From the NCBI RefSeq assembly GCF_016864015.1, contig NZ_CP045067.1:593001-657000 (forward strand): DNA of 64,000 nucleotides, given 5' to 3'. The notes under the pieces are model-generated. The model worked only from the letters and a program-made list of their open reading frames with translations. It did no database searches and was not told where the DNA came from. Both the position numbers and the translations under genes were made by a program. The DNA is from Lacinutrix sp. WUR7. Its GTDB lineage: Bacteria; Bacteroidota; Bacteroidia; Flavobacteriales; Flavobacteriaceae. Each line of letters opens with the position of its first letter. Position 1 is the stretch's first letter. Shown here piece by piece: positions 41,421 through 51,783 of this stretch.

Positions 41421-42771
41421 ACAACGCTTCTTTTATATGTTTAACTTCTGCTCCAATATCTCCAGCACCAAGCGTTAAAATTATTTGTACTTTGCTTTCT
41501 TTTATTTTTGCAACTAATTCGTTTTTAGCAACTAGCTGCTTATTTTTATTTTTTATTTTTTCTAATAACCAACTAGAAGTCACGCCTTCTATTGGCATCT
41601 CTCTTGCTGGATAAATATCCAACAATAACACTTCATCAAACTGTGACAAACTTGTAGCAAAATCATCTGCAAAATCCTGTGTTCTAGAAAACAAGTGCGG
41701 CTGAAAAACTACCAACACTTCCTTATTAGGATACATTTCACGAATTGCTTGATGTACTGCATTGATCTCTTCTGGATGATGCGCATAGTCATCAATAAAA
41801 ACCAATTCTTCGGTTCTTATTTGATACGTAAATCTGCGCTTCACTCCTTTGTAAGATGCTAAACCTTTGGCGAGCTGCTGGTGAGGGCAACCATATTCTG
41901 CAGCCATCGCCAAGGCTATTAATGCATTCGACAAATTATGTCTACCAGGCAGGTTAAATTGAACTCTTTCTAGTGTTGCATTTGGCATTTTCACATCAAA
42001 CACATAGGCACCATTTTCTATTTTTATATTGTTTACCGAATAATCGGAATCATCTTCAATTCCGTAGGTAATTCCTTCAAGAGGCAAACCGTTTTTAATA
42101 AATAGTTTTCCATTTGGTTTTATTTTTTCTGAAAAATCTTTGAATGTTTTTATTAACTCGGAAGCATCCCCATAAATATCCAAATGATCTGCATCCATAG
42201 ATGTTATGCATGCTAAATCTGGAGATAAGGTTAAAAAGGATCTATCAAATTCATCTGCTTCAACTACAGAAACTTTGTTTCCGTTTAAAATTAAATTCGA
42301 GTTATAGTTTTCACTTATTCCTCCTAAAAAGGCTGTTAACTCTACACCACATTCATATAATAAATGCCCTAGAATACTTGTCGTTGTTGTTTTACCGTGT
42401 GTTCCTGCAACAGCTAAACAATAAGTGTTTTCTGTAATTAATCCTAAAATTTCAGAACGTTTTAAAACCGTGAAATTTTTATCATTTTTAAAATATGTCA
42501 ACTCTTTGTTATCCTTCGGAATTGCTGGCGTATATACCACTAGCGTAGTATCATAATTTAAAAACGAATCCGAAACATTTGCAATAGAATCTTCAAAATG
42601 AACTTCAATACCTAAATCCACCAAACCATCTGTGATTTCTGTTTGGGTTTTATCATAACCTGCAACCTTTTTATTGCTCGCATGAAAATATCGTGCAAGC
42701 GCACTCATGCCAATGCCTCCAATGCCAATAAAATAGATGTTATGTATGTTGTTTAAGTTCATTTTTTTCAT
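41413..42771 (-). CDS. murC: UDP-N-acetylmuramate--L-alanine ligase
   Basis: Adds L-alanine to UDP-MurNAc with ATP. 452 residues: N-terminal IYFIGIGGIGMSALARYF Rossmann motif, P-loop VAGTHGKTTTTSILGHL, MDADHLDIYG, DDYAHHPEEI. Either ATG 42771 or the one three codons on (MNLNN) could be used. A hairpin repeat occupies the short gap to murG. Confidence 0.96.
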   Translation of the reverse strand: MKKMNLNNIHNIYFIGIGGIGMSALARYFHASNKKVAGYDKTQTEITDGLVDLGIEVHFEDSIANVSDSFLNYDTTLVVYTPAIPKDNKELTYFKNDKNFTVLKRSEILGLITENTYCLAVAGTHGKTTTTSILGHLLYECGVELTAFLGGISENYNSNLILNGNKVSVVEADEFDRSFLTLSPDLACITSMDADHLDIYGDASELIKTFKDFSEKIKPNGKLFIKNGLPLEGITYGIEDDSDYSVNNIKIENGAYVFDVKMPNATLERVQFNLPGRHNLSNALIALAMAAEYGCPHQQLAKGLASYKGVKRRFTYQIRTEELVFIDDYAHHPEEINAVHQAIREMYPNKEVLVVFQPHLFSRTQDFADDFATSLSQFDEVLLLDIYPAREMPIEGVTSSWLLEKIKNKNKQLVAKNELVAKIKESKVQIILTLGAGDIGAEVKHIKEALYV

Positions 42772-42789
42772 TCCTGCGAAGGCAGGAAT
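42770..42789. repeat. Intergenic hairpin repeat between murG and murC
   Basis: ATTCCTGCGAAGGCAGGAAT, an 8-bp stem. It touches the murC start codon, so it forms the leader just before translation begins. Confidence 0.8.
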
Positions 42790-42790
42790 C

Positions 42791-43897
42791 TTATTTATTT
42801 AATAGTTTTTCTACTTCGTCTGCTATTTGTTTTGTTGCATTTACTAATGCTAATTTTTTTATGTTTTCGCCTAACTCCTTTTGCTTTTCGGGAGAAGCCA
42901 TTAGTTGTGTAAACTTGTTTTCAAAATCGACAATCAAGTCACTCTCTTTAATTAGCATGGCTGCATTTTCATTTACAATGGCCATAGCGTTTTTAGTTTG
43001 ATGATCTTCGGCAACATTTGGTGACGGAATAAAAATCACTGGCTTACCAACAATACACAATTCACTTACCGAACTTGCTCCTGCTCTAGAGATAATAACA
43101 TCTGCTGCTGCATACGCTAAATCCATGCTATTAATAAACTCATGAAGCTGCACATGCTTTTCATTACCATCAATCTTATACGCTTTATAATACAGTTTTC
43201 CGCATTGCCAAATCACTTGCATGTTTAGCGTATTAAAATAATCTAGCTCTTCTCTTATTAACTCATTAATACGTTTTGCTCCTAAACTTCCACCTATTAC
43301 TAAAATGGTTTTCTTTCCTTCAATTAGATTGAAATGTTTTTTAGCTTCCGCTACTTTAGAGTCGATATCTAATAAATCTTGACGAACCGGATTACCCGTT
43401 TTAATCATTTTCTCTTTCGGAAAAAAACGTTCTAAACCATCATAAGCAACACATATTTTTTGCACCTTTTTTGATAACAGTTTATTAGTAATTCCTGGAA
43501 ACGAATTTTGTTCTTGTATTAATCCTGGAACACCACTGGAAACTGCCATTTGTAATAATGGTCCGCTTGCAAATCCACCGGTACCAATAACTACATCTGG
43601 TTTAAATTGTTTTACAATTTTTTTCGCATTATATAAACTACTTAAAAGCTTAAATGGAAACATTAGATTTTTTAATGTAAGCTTACGCTGAATACCAGAA
43701 ATCCAAAGTCCTTTGATAGCATAACCAGCCTGAGGCACTTTTTCCATTTCCATTCTATCTTTTGCACCAACAAACAGAAACTCCGCGTTCGGAAAACGAG
43801 ATTTTAATTCATTAGCAATGGCGATTGCAGGATAAATATGTCCTCCTGTTCCTCCTCCAGATAATATGATTTTATATGTTTTAGTTTTTTGTTTCAC
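42791..43897 (-). CDS. murG: UDP-N-acetylglucosamine--lipid I transferase MurG
   Basis: Makes lipid II from lipid I at the inner face of the membrane. 368 residues with the glycine-rich loops [19 protein letters not shown] and [16 protein letters not shown] and the sugar-nucleotide site [13 protein letters not shown]. The start codon is GTG at 43897. Confidence 0.96.
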   Translation of the reverse strand: MKQKTKTYKIILSGGGTGGHIYPAIAIANELKSRFPNAEFLFVGAKDRMEMEKVPQAGYAIKGLWISGIQRKLTLKNLMFPFKLLSSLYNAKKIVKQFKPDVVIGTGGFASGPLLQMAVSSGVPGLIQEQNSFPGITNKLLSKKVQKICVAYDGLERFFPKEKMIKTGNPVRQDLLDIDSKVAEAKKHFNLIEGKKTILVIGGSLGAKRINELIREELDYFNTLNMQVIWQCGKLYYKAYKIDGNEKHVQLHEFINSMDLAYAAADVIISRAGASSVSELCIVGKPVIFIPSPNVAEDHQTKNAMAIVNENAAMLIKESDLIVDFENKFTQLMASPEKQKELGENIKKLALVNATKQIADEVEKLLNK

Positions 43898-43911
43898 TTA
43901 TATTATTAAAA

Positions 43912-43936
43912 CCTCTCGACTGCGCTCGAGGTGACA
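43912..43936. repeat. Intergenic hairpin repeat between ftsW and murG
   Basis: CCTCTCGACTGCGCTCGAGG followed by TGACA: a CTCGA/TCGAG stem with the GTGACA tail. Confidence 0.75.
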
Positions 43937-43949
43937 GTTTATTTATTAT

Positions 43950-45143
43950 TTAGATGGCTTCCGAAAGTACTTCCAACGGATTGTCTTCTAAATTTTCTTT
44001 ATTTTTATCTTCTTCTCTTTTAGCACTTACACTTAACACAATACCAATTGCCAAACAGGTCATCCAAATAGAAGTTCCTCCACTACTAACCAATGGTAAT
44101 GTTTGTCCGGTAACTGGAAATAACTCTACTGCAACTGCCATATTTATCAGTGCTTGAAAAACGATTGGCAAACCAACACCAAGCACTAAAAGTTTACCAA
44201 AAAGGCTATCTGATTTTTGAGCTACAATGACAATTCTAAACAATAGCCACATGTACAATATCATGAGTAACAAACCTCCAATTAAACCATATTCTTCAAC
44301 AATAATTGCAAAAATGAAATCGGATGAAGACTGTGGTAAAAAGTTTTTCTGAATACTTTTCCCTGGTCCAACACCTTGAATTCCACCCGAAGCAATTGCT
44401 GTTTTCGCATGTTCTATTTGATAGTCTGCTTCTGTATTATCATCATTAGAGAAACTATCAATTCTACTCATCCACGTATCAATCCTATTTGGCATCGCGT
44501 CTGGAAATGCTTTTGCAACCAATACAAAAAGTACCAATGCAAAAATACCAGAACCAATAATCACAGCTAAGTAACGCAATGGGTAACCTCCTAAAAACAC
44601 CAACATAACTACCATAACAAACATAATGGCAGCTGTTGAAAAATTCGCCGGAAGAATAAGTATTAATATTAAAAATACAGGCATCCAAAGTGGCAAAATC
44701 GTTTCGGCAAAAGTAATTTCTTTCTCTTGTATTTTAGACATATATCTAGCCACATACACCATAAGCACGACTGCTGCCAATGTAGATGTCTGAAAAGACA
44801 TATTCACTATAGGTATTTGTATCCAACGACTTGCATTAGCTCCTTCAATTGTGGTTCCTTGCAGCATAGTAACAACCAATAATACTAGCACTACAGGAAT
44901 CATAACCATAGATAAGCCTCTAAAATATCTGTACGGAATTTTATGAACACCATACATGATGGTGAACCCTAGAAACAAATGCATAAAGTGCTTAATAAAG
45001 AAAGAAAAAGTATTACCTGTACCGCCAACGTAAGCCAAATTACTCGCTGCGCTATACACAGGTAAAAATGAAAATATAGCCAATAGCGCTGCTATTGCCC
45101 AAATTAACCGATCCCCTTTTATGTTATTAAATATTTCTTGCAT
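43950..45143 (-). CDS. ftsW: Peptidoglycan polymerase / division protein FtsW
   Basis: SEDS family glycosyltransferase of the septum. 397 residues with about ten transmembrane segments and the family patterns RWIQIP, SDFIFAIIVEEYGLIGGLLL and PVTGQTLPLVSSGGTSIWMTCLAIGIVLS. Works with the transpeptidase FtsI encoded upstream in the cluster. Confidence 0.95.
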   Translation of the reverse strand: MQEIFNNIKGDRLIWAIAALLAIFSFLPVYSAASNLAYVGGTGNTFSFFIKHFMHLFLGFTIMYGVHKIPYRYFRGLSMVMIPVVLVLLVVTMLQGTTIEGANASRWIQIPIVNMSFQTSTLAAVVLMVYVARYMSKIQEKEITFAETILPLWMPVFLILILILPANFSTAAIMFVMVVMLVFLGGYPLRYLAVIIGSGIFALVLFVLVAKAFPDAMPNRIDTWMSRIDSFSNDDNTEADYQIEHAKTAIASGGIQGVGPGKSIQKNFLPQSSSDFIFAIIVEEYGLIGGLLLMILYMWLLFRIVIVAQKSDSLFGKLLVLGVGLPIVFQALINMAVAVELFPVTGQTLPLVSSGGTSIWMTCLAIGIVLSVSAKREEDKNKENLEDNPLEVLSEAI

Positions 45144-45156
45144 TTCTTATTTTAAT

Positions 45157-45184
45157 GAGATGCTTCGACAAGCTCAGCATGACA
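45157..45184. repeat. Intergenic hairpin repeat between murD and ftsW
   Basis: 28 nt from GAGATGCTTCGACA to CAGCATGACA, identical to 47896-47923. TGCT/AGCA stem and ATGACA tail. Confidence 0.85.
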
Positions 45185-45202
45185 TTTCACTTATTTATTG
45201 TA

Positions 45203-46585
45203 TTATAAACTTCTTACTGCGTCTTTAAATTGTCTTCCTCTATCTTCATAGTTTTCAAACAAATCAAAACTAGCACAAGCAGGAGATAACAATACATTAT
45301 CACCAGATTCTGCTATCTTATAAGCAATTTTTATAGCTTCACTCATAAATTGCGTTTCCACAATAACATCCACCATACTTCCAAAAGTGCTCATTAACTT
45401 TTCGTTATCTACACCTAAGCAAATAATTGCTTTTACTTTTTCGTTTACAAAAGAGAACAATTCATTGTAATTATTTCCTTTATCCACACCTCCAACAATC
45501 CAAACTGTTGGCGCATCCATACTTTCTAGTGCGTAATACGTTGCATTAACATTAGTAGCTTTAGAATCGTTGATATATTGCACTTTGTTAATTTTTAACA
45601 CATGCTCCAAACGATGCTCTACACCTTGAAAATTCTCTAGACTTTCACGAATAGTTTGTTTTCTTATTTTTAATAAATGTGCTACTGTCGAGGCAGCCAT
45701 TGCGTTTTTAACATTGTGTTTACCCTCTAATGCTATTTTGCTTGTTGGCATAATTATTTGGTTGTTATCTATTGTTATTATTATGTTTTCTTTTTCTAAA
45801 TACGCGCCATTTTCAATTTTCTTTACTAGTGAAAACGGCAATAATGTGGATTGTACTGGATGTGCTTTTAACCAATCGGTAATCACCTCATCGTCTGCAT
45901 CATAAATCAAATAATCTTCTTTTGTTTGATTCTTGGCAATGCTAAATTTTGAAGCGATATAATTTTCAAATTGATAATCATATCTATCCAAATGGTCTGG
46001 CGTAATGTTGGTTATTACAGCAATTTTCGGTTTAAAATCAACGATACCATCTAACTGAAAACTACTTATCTCTAATACATAGTTTTCATAATCATCTTCT
46101 AAAACCTGTTTTGCAAAACTGTCTCCAATATTACCTGCTAAACCAACGCTTAACTCTTGTTTTAAAATATGATCTGTTAGCGTAGCTGTTGTTGTTTTTC
46201 CATTGCTTCCAGTAATACCAACTATAGTTGCGTTGGTGTACTTCGCTGCAAATTCAATTTCTGAAATAACAGGAATACCCTTCTGAATTAACTGCTGTAC
46301 GATAGCAACCTTTTCCGGAATTCCTGGGCTTTTCATTACCACATCTGCATTTAGAATCTTAGATTCTGTATGCTTTTGCTCTTCCCATTCCACTTCATTA
46401 TGTATAAGAACTTCTTTATATTTCTCTTTTATTGCTCCCTTATCGGAAACAAAAACATCATAGCCTTTTGCTTTTCCTAAAAGCGCAGTTCCTACTCCGC
46501 TTTCACCTGCTCCTAATATGACGAGCCTCCCACCCCCTCCAAAGGAGGGCTTTTCATCCGGCTGAATTAAATTCTTTTTAGTCAT
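45203..46585 (-). CDS. murD: UDP-N-acetylmuramoylalanine--D-glutamate ligase, N-terminus altered by a repeat
   Basis: Adds D-glutamate in the cytoplasmic steps of peptidoglycan synthesis. 460 residues: RLVILGAGESGVGTALLGKAKGYDVFVSD, P-loop ITGSNGKTTTATLTDHIL, NITPDHLDRY, NDSKATNVNAT. The normal protein should start just before RLVILG; here about 19 extra residues precede it (MTKKNLIQPDEKPSFGGGG), encoded by DNA with the palindrome CCCTCC-TTT-GGAGGG (46534-46548). The gene remains in frame and is probably functional. Confidence 0.94.
   Translation of the reverse strand: MTKKNLIQPDEKPSFGGGGRLVILGAGESGVGTALLGKAKGYDVFVSDKGAIKEKYKEVLIHNEVEWEEQKHTESKILNADVVMKSPGIPEKVAIVQQLIQKGIPVISEIEFAAKYTNATIVGITGSNGKTTTATLTDHILKQELSVGLAGNIGDSFAKQVLEDDYENYVLEISSFQLDGIVDFKPKIAVITNITPDHLDRYDYQFENYIASKFSIAKNQTKEDYLIYDADDEVITDWLKAHPVQSTLLPFSLVKKIENGAYLEKENIIITIDNNQIIMPTSKIALEGKHNVKNAMAASTVAHLLKIRKQTIRESLENFQGVEHRLEHVLKINKVQYINDSKATNVNATYYALESMDAPTVWIVGGVDKGNNYNELFSFVNEKVKAIICLGVDNEKLMSTFGSMVDVIVETQFMSEAIKIAYKIAESGDNVLLSPACASFDLFENYEDRGRQFKDAVRSL
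46523..46551. repeat. Palindromic repeat inside the 5' end of murD
   Basis: On the minus strand, AGCCCTCCTTTGGAGGG then GGTGGGAGGCT: inner stem CCCTCC/GGAGGG and outer AGCC/GGCT. GC-rich in an AT-rich gene, and it encodes KPSFGGGG, residues with no counterpart in ordinary MurD. Confidence 0.7.
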
Positions 46586-46602
46586 TCCTTTTCATTTCAA
46601 AA

Positions 46603-46626
46603 GATTCCTGCCTTCGCAGGAATGAC
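46603..46626. repeat. Intergenic hairpin repeat between mraY and murD
   Basis: GATTCCTGCCTTCGCAGGAA then TGAC. Stem ATTCCTGC/GCAGGAAT, same family as 42770. Confidence 0.8.
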
Positions 46627-46633
46627 AAATTAT

Positions 46634-47875
46634 TTATCTAATTTTCAGTGTTACGATAGATACAATTGCTAATAAGATTCCTACAATCCAGAATCTGGTA
46701 ACAATTTTACTTTCGTGATATCCTGATTTTTGATAATGATGATGCAAAGGCGACATTTTAAAAATGCGTCGTCCCTCACCATATTTTTTCTTTGTGTATT
46801 TAAACCAACCTACTTGCATCACTACAGATAGGTTTTCCGCTAAAAATATTCCGCATAAAACAGGGATTAACCATTCTTTTCGGACTGCGATTGCTATAAC
46901 TGCAATAATACCTCCTATAGTCAAACTTCCTGTATCTCCCATAAATACTTGGGCCGGATATGCATTGTACCATAAAAAACCAATTAGTGCTCCAACAAAT
47001 GCAGCGATATAGATGGTGATTTCTTCAATTCTTGGTATATACATAATATTCAGGTAATCTGAAAAAACAATATGTCCAGACACAAAAGCAAATATTCCAA
47101 GTGTAAGCACTATTATAGCCGAAGTTCCTGCCGCGAGTCCATCAATACCATCGGTTAGATTTGCACCATTAGAAACTGCAGTAATAATAAATATGGAAAC
47201 CAGAATGAAAATGATCCAAACATATTTCGCTGCTTCCGGATGAATCCAAGTAATTAAATCGGCATAGTCAAATTCATTTCCTTTTACAAAAGGGATTGTT
47301 GTTTTAGTAGATTGCTCCTCCGCAGCAAAAAACTTTCCAGGTAAGGCATTTGGATTTTCAATTAAAATCTCCTGTTGTTGTGCTACAGGAAGTTTCTCTT
47401 TAATAGTAACATTCGGATTAAAATACAAAGTAGCACCTACAATAATACCCAAACCTACTTGTCCTAAAATTTTAAACCTTCCTTTTAAACCTTCTTTATC
47501 GTTTTTAAATTTCTTGATATAATCGTCAATAAAACCAATGGTTCCCATCCACAAGGTGGTAACAATTAACAGAATGATATAGGTGTTTTCCAACTTTGCA
47601 AGTAGTAATACCGGAATTAACGTGGCAAGAATAATAATGATTCCACCCATGGTTGGCGTTCCTGCCTTTTCTGCTTGCCCCTCTAAACCTAAATCTCTAA
47701 TAGTTTCTCCAACTTGCTGTTTTTGTAAAAAACGGATAATACGTTTACCAAATATTGTAGAAAACAACAGAGATAATATAATAGCAACAGCCGCTCTAAA
47801 GGTGATAAACCCAAAAAGTGATGCCCCAGGAAACTGGTATTGTTTTTCTAAATATTCAAATAGGTAATACAGCAT
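46634..47875 (-). CDS. mraY: Phospho-N-acetylmuramoyl-pentapeptide transferase MraY
   Basis: Couples the UDP-MurNAc-pentapeptide to undecaprenyl phosphate, giving lipid I. 413 residues, ten hydrophobic segments; signatures [69 protein letters not shown] and the cytoplasmic HHHYQKSG. Slightly long because of the extra-membrane loop around residues 175-215, usual in Bacteroidota. Confidence 0.96.
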   Translation of the reverse strand: MLYYLFEYLEKQYQFPGASLFGFITFRAAVAIILSLLFSTIFGKRIIRFLQKQQVGETIRDLGLEGQAEKAGTPTMGGIIIILATLIPVLLLAKLENTYIILLIVTTLWMGTIGFIDDYIKKFKNDKEGLKGRFKILGQVGLGIIVGATLYFNPNVTIKEKLPVAQQQEILIENPNALPGKFFAAEEQSTKTTIPFVKGNEFDYADLITWIHPEAAKYVWIIFILVSIFIITAVSNGANLTDGIDGLAAGTSAIIVLTLGIFAFVSGHIVFSDYLNIMYIPRIEEITIYIAAFVGALIGFLWYNAYPAQVFMGDTGSLTIGGIIAVIAIAVRKEWLIPVLCGIFLAENLSVVMQVGWFKYTKKKYGEGRRIFKMSPLHHHYQKSGYHESKIVTRFWIVGILLAIVSIVTLKIR

Positions 47876-47895
47876 TCTTTATTGTTTGTTTTTTT

Positions 47896-47923
47896 GAGAT
47901 GCTTCGACAAGCTCAGCATGACA
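47896..47923. repeat. Intergenic hairpin repeat between murE and mraY
   Basis: Exact copy of the 28 nt at 45157-45184. Confidence 0.85.
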
Positions 47924-47950
47924 TTCTTTAATTAATTTTTATTTCTTATG

Positions 47951-47976
47951 GATTCCGCATCAAGTGCGAAATGACA
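47951..47976. repeat. Second hairpin repeat between murE and mraY
   Basis: GATTCCGCATCAAGTGCGAA followed by ATGACA. Imperfect TTCCGC/GCGAAA stem, same tail as its neighbours. Confidence 0.6.
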
Positions 47977-47980
47977 AAAT

Positions 47981-49444
47981 CTACTTTTGTAATTGTTTTA
48001 AAAACTCTTGCACTATTTTATAGTCATCAAAATCATGACGCTTGCCATTCACTTCTTGATAAGTTTCATGCCCTTTTCCTGCTATTAATATGATATCATT
48101 AGCACCTGCTAATTGGCAAGCTGTTTTAATTGCTTGTTTTCTATCTACAATAGACAAGGTTTTTTTATAATTTACAGGATCTACACCTGCTTCTATTTCT
48201 TCAATAATTGTTTCCGGAACTTCGCTTCTAGGATTATCGCTTGTAAAAATCACTTTAGTACTTAAAACCGAAGCAATATTGCCCATTTTTGGTCTTTTCG
48301 TTTTATCTCTATCCCCTCCACAACCAACAACCGTTATAAGCTCTTCGTTTTTGGTGCGAATACTATTTATGGTTTCTAACACGTTTTGCAAAGCATCTGG
48401 TGTATGCGCATAATCTACAATTGCAGTAATTTTATCTTCAGAAATCAAATACTGAAATCTTCCACTTACACTTTCTAACTCGCTTATTAAACGAAGAATT
48501 TCCACTTTTTCAAGACCTAACAATTCCGCAGTAGCGTAAATAGCTAACACATTGTATGCATTAAATTCCCCAATTAGTCTAGTCCAAACCTCCGCATCTT
48601 CCACTTTAAGCAACAAACCACTAAACTGATTCTCTAAAATTTGCGCTCTGTAATCTGCATAGCTTTTTAAGGCATAGGTGTATTTTCTTGCGACTGTATT
48701 TTGAAGCATCACCATTCCATTCTTATCGTCGGCATTCACTAGTGCAAATGCTTCAGATGGAAGCTTATCAAAAAAGGATTTTTTCACATCGCGGTATTCG
48801 GCAAATGTGTCATGATAATCTAAATGATCATGCGATAGGTTGGTAAAAATTCCGCCTTCAAAATGAAGTGCTTCCGTTCTATTTTGATGAATTCCGTGTG
48901 AGCTCACTTCCATAAAGCAAAACTCTACACCTTCGTCATTCATTTCTTTTAAATAACGATTAATCGTTAAAGAATCTGGCGTGGTATGCGTAGCTTTATA
49001 TTCTTTATTATCCACCATCACTTTCACCGTAGAAAGCAAGCCTACTTTATATCCAGCATTTTTAAATAACTGGTATAAAAGTGTAGCTATAGTCGTTTTT
49101 CCATTCGTTCCAGTAACACCAACAAGTTTTAGATTTTTAGATGGCGATCCATAATAATTAGATGCCATAATTGCCAATGCTCTGGTAGCATCTTGCACTT
49201 GCACATAGGTCACTTTAGGGTTAAAATTATGCGGCATTATTTCACACACAACTACCATTGCCCCTTGCTTTATCGCAAGATCTATATAATCATGACCATC
49301 TACTACAGACCCTTTAATTGCAACAAACGCATCACTAATAGCAATTTTGCGAGAATCGAAAGCAATGTTTCGTATAAACACGTCTGTGCTACCAACAACT
49401 GCATTGATATTTACCTTATATAATATGTCTTTAAAATCTATCAC
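47981..49444 (-). CDS. murE: UDP-MurNAc-L-Ala-D-Glu--meso-diaminopimelate ligase
   Basis: Adds the third residue of the stem peptide. 487 residues: GVTGTNGKTTIATLLYQLF P-loop, NLSHDHLDYH, VDYAHTPDALQNVL. The motif SDNPRSE (DNPR) selects meso-diaminopimelate rather than lysine, so the wall is of the DAP type. The start is GTG at 49444 and overlaps the ftsI stop as GTGA, implying coupled translation. Confidence 0.96.
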   Translation of the reverse strand: MIDFKDILYKVNINAVVGSTDVFIRNIAFDSRKIAISDAFVAIKGSVVDGHDYIDLAIKQGAMVVVCEIMPHNFNPKVTYVQVQDATRALAIMASNYYGSPSKNLKLVGVTGTNGKTTIATLLYQLFKNAGYKVGLLSTVKVMVDNKEYKATHTTPDSLTINRYLKEMNDEGVEFCFMEVSSHGIHQNRTEALHFEGGIFTNLSHDHLDYHDTFAEYRDVKKSFFDKLPSEAFALVNADDKNGMVMLQNTVARKYTYALKSYADYRAQILENQFSGLLLKVEDAEVWTRLIGEFNAYNVLAIYATAELLGLEKVEILRLISELESVSGRFQYLISEDKITAIVDYAHTPDALQNVLETINSIRTKNEELITVVGCGGDRDKTKRPKMGNIASVLSTKVIFTSDNPRSEVPETIIEEIEAGVDPVNYKKTLSIVDRKQAIKTACQLAGANDIILIAGKGHETYQEVNGKRHDFDDYKIVQEFLKQLQK

Positions 49445-51456
49445 GATGCTTCTAAAACTATAGTTTGTTTATTTTTAAGTTTAGTATTTTTATCTACGGA
49501 TTGCTTTTTAACAATACCAGAACCCGAAATCTTTACTTTCACATCTACATCCATATTTTCTAACAAGGAAATAGCGTCCATTGCAGGTAAACCAATAACA
49601 CTTGGCATAATTGTTTTATACGTTTGCGCGGTTTTGTAATAGCTTTCAAACTCATCATCTACCGAAGCGTTTTGCACTTCCAGAGATTCCACTTCATCTA
49701 CAATTGGCGTATCTGTAAATATTTTTTGCGCAATACGTTTAAATACTGGACCTGTAACATCTGCTCCATAATACCCAACCTTTGTACTTGGTTTATGGAT
49801 AACTACAATGCAAGAATACTTAGGATTCTCTGCCGGAAAATATCCTGAAAAAGACGAAATATATTTCGGATTTCTTTTCCATTCTTCGTTGTTTGCGTAA
49901 TCTGTTCTTGCCGTTCCTGTTTTCCCTGCCATGGAAAAAGTTTCGGAGTATAACTTTTTACCGGTTCCTCTAACCACAATATTTTTAAGAATATCTTTTA
50001 TTTGCGCAAGTGTTTCTTCGCTACAAATTTCATCTACGATTACTTCTTTTTCAAAAACTTCAATTTCTCTATCAAACTCTTTTACTGCTTTTAAAAATCT
50101 CGGTTTTATTAATTCCCCATTATTTGCAATGGCATTATAAAAAGCCAAGGTTTGCAATGGTGTTAACTGCATATTATAACCATAAGCCATAGATGGTAAT
50201 GCGTTTCTACTCCAAATAGCATCACCAGGTTTTGGTATTACTGGCGCGCCTTCACCAATAATAGAAACTCCTAACGGCTGATCTAATTTCCATTTTCTTA
50301 ATCTTTTTAGGAATTTTTCTGGATTCTTAGAATAGTTATCATCTATAATTGTAGCCATACCAATATTCGAAGAAACCTCTAAAGCTCGTGCTGCAGAAAT
50401 CTCACCAAAACCACCACGATGCGAATCGCTAATCGTTCTTCCATAAAACCTCTTCTTCCCATTTCCTGTATCAACAACTGTTGATGTATCAATAACTTTA
50501 TCTTCTAAAGCAGCCATTAAAGCCATCACTTTAAATGTAGATCCAGGTTCATGCGATTCACCAACTGCATAGTTTAGTTTTTCGTAATAACCACCTTTAC
50601 TCGTTCTACCAAGATTAGAAATTGCTCTTATCTCACCCGTTTTCACTTCCATCACCACCACACAACCATGCTCAGCTTCGTAATACTCTAATTGTTTTAA
50701 AAGCGCATGATGTGCTATATCTTGAATATTAACATCTATAGTGGTGTACACATCTAAACCATCTTTTGGTTCAATCTGATTGTAATCTACAATTGGCTTC
50801 CATTGTCCTTTACCAATTTTTTGCTTCAACCTTTCACCATCTGTACCTCGTAAATATTTTACTCCAAAAGCACCATCAATTCCTGGTCGTGTTACATTTC
50901 CATCTTCATCTGTGCGCTCATAACCAATAGTACGCTCTGCAATTCCACCCATTGGATGCTCACGTTTGGTAGTTTGCTCTACAATAAGACCACCTTTAAA
51001 AGCACCAAGCTTTAACATTGGAAAATTGCGAAATTGGATATAATCCGAATAGCCAATATTCCGAGCTAACAAATAGTATCTATTTCTATTCGCTCTCGCT
51101 TTACGTAATTCTTTCTGATAATACGAAGCAGGTTTTCCTGAGTATTTAGAAAGTGCCTCACTTAAAGGCTTTAAGTTTTCTTCAAAAGTTTTAGCGGAAG
51201 GTGTTATAGCGTCAATTCTAATATCATATTTAGGAATTGATGTTGCTAACAAATTACCTTTAACAGAATATACATTACCGCGATTCGCAGGAATAACCAC
51301 ATTTTTTATAGTGCGCTTACCTGCTAACTCCCTGTATTTATCCCCTTGCACAAACTGAATAGTCAAAAGTTTAAACACGACTGCTAGAGCGAAGATGAAC
51401 ATACATCCTGCTATGAAATACAATCGGTTTAATATGTTCTTTTCGCTTGCTGCCAA
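49441..51456 (-). CDS. ftsI: Septal transpeptidase FtsI (PBP3) with PASTA domain
   Basis: Cross-links new septal peptidoglycan in the periplasm. 671 residues: one N-terminal membrane anchor (LYFIAGCMFIFALAVVFKLLTI), dimerisation region, then the transpeptidase with SxxK in PGSTFKVMAL, SxN in EVSSNIGMA and KTG in AGKTGTARTD. The last ~60 residues form a PASTA domain (MPSVIGLPAMDAISLLENMDVDVKVKISGSG...). It begins 6 nt after the FtsL-like gene. Confidence 0.95.
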   Translation of the reverse strand: MAASEKNILNRLYFIAGCMFIFALAVVFKLLTIQFVQGDKYRELAGKRTIKNVVIPANRGNVYSVKGNLLATSIPKYDIRIDAITPSAKTFEENLKPLSEALSKYSGKPASYYQKELRKARANRNRYYLLARNIGYSDYIQFRNFPMLKLGAFKGGLIVEQTTKREHPMGGIAERTIGYERTDEDGNVTRPGIDGAFGVKYLRGTDGERLKQKIGKGQWKPIVDYNQIEPKDGLDVYTTIDVNIQDIAHHALLKQLEYYEAEHGCVVVMEVKTGEIRAISNLGRTSKGGYYEKLNYAVGESHEPGSTFKVMALMAALEDKVIDTSTVVDTGNGKKRFYGRTISDSHRGGFGEISAARALEVSSNIGMATIIDDNYSKNPEKFLKRLRKWKLDQPLGVSIIGEGAPVIPKPGDAIWSRNALPSMAYGYNMQLTPLQTLAFYNAIANNGELIKPRFLKAVKEFDREIEVFEKEVIVDEICSEETLAQIKDILKNIVVRGTGKKLYSETFSMAGKTGTARTDYANNEEWKRNPKYISSFSGYFPAENPKYSCIVVIHKPSTKVGYYGADVTGPVFKRIAQKIFTDTPIVDEVESLEVQNASVDDEFESYYKTAQTYKTIMPSVIGLPAMDAISLLENMDVDVKVKISGSGIVKKQSVDKNTKLKNKQTIVLEAS

Positions 51457-51462
51457 AGGGAA

Positions 51463-51783
51463 CTATTCTTTTTGTGATTTAACTTTTATTTTTTTTGGTG
51501 GAACTTCTGAAATAGCAATTCCTTTCCCAGCCATCTTTCCTTCTAAAAACGACTCTTTTTTAAGCTTCATTAACCTACCTCGTCCATCTATCATCGCAGA
51601 ACGAAGCTCTTTAACATGATTATTTAGTTTCGCAATTTCGTGCACTTTTTTATCTGCACTATGCGAACTTGCAATCATCACTATAGCTAACCCAGAAATA
51701 AACAGAATCATTTTCCAGTTTCTAAAAGCATCATCGCTCACTAGAAACCTTCCTTTTAATATGCTATAGATATTTGTTTTCAT
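51463..51783 (-). CDS. ftsL: FtsL-like division protein
   Basis: 106 residues from MKTNIYSILKGRFLVSDD; an upstream ATG (51843) adds residues encoded by intergenic repeat sequence and was rejected. One transmembrane segment (MILFISGLAIVMIASSHSAD) followed by a coiled coil (KKVHEIAKLNNHVKELRSAMIDGRGRLMKLKKESFLEGKMAGKGI). Position between rsmH and ftsI identifies it as the FtsL equivalent; sequence similarity to classical FtsL is low. A hairpin repeat lies at its start codon. Confidence 0.82.
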   Translation of the reverse strand: MKTNIYSILKGRFLVSDDAFRNWKMILFISGLAIVMIASSHSADKKVHEIAKLNNHVKELRSAMIDGRGRLMKLKKESFLEGKMAGKGIAISEVPPKKIKVKSQKE

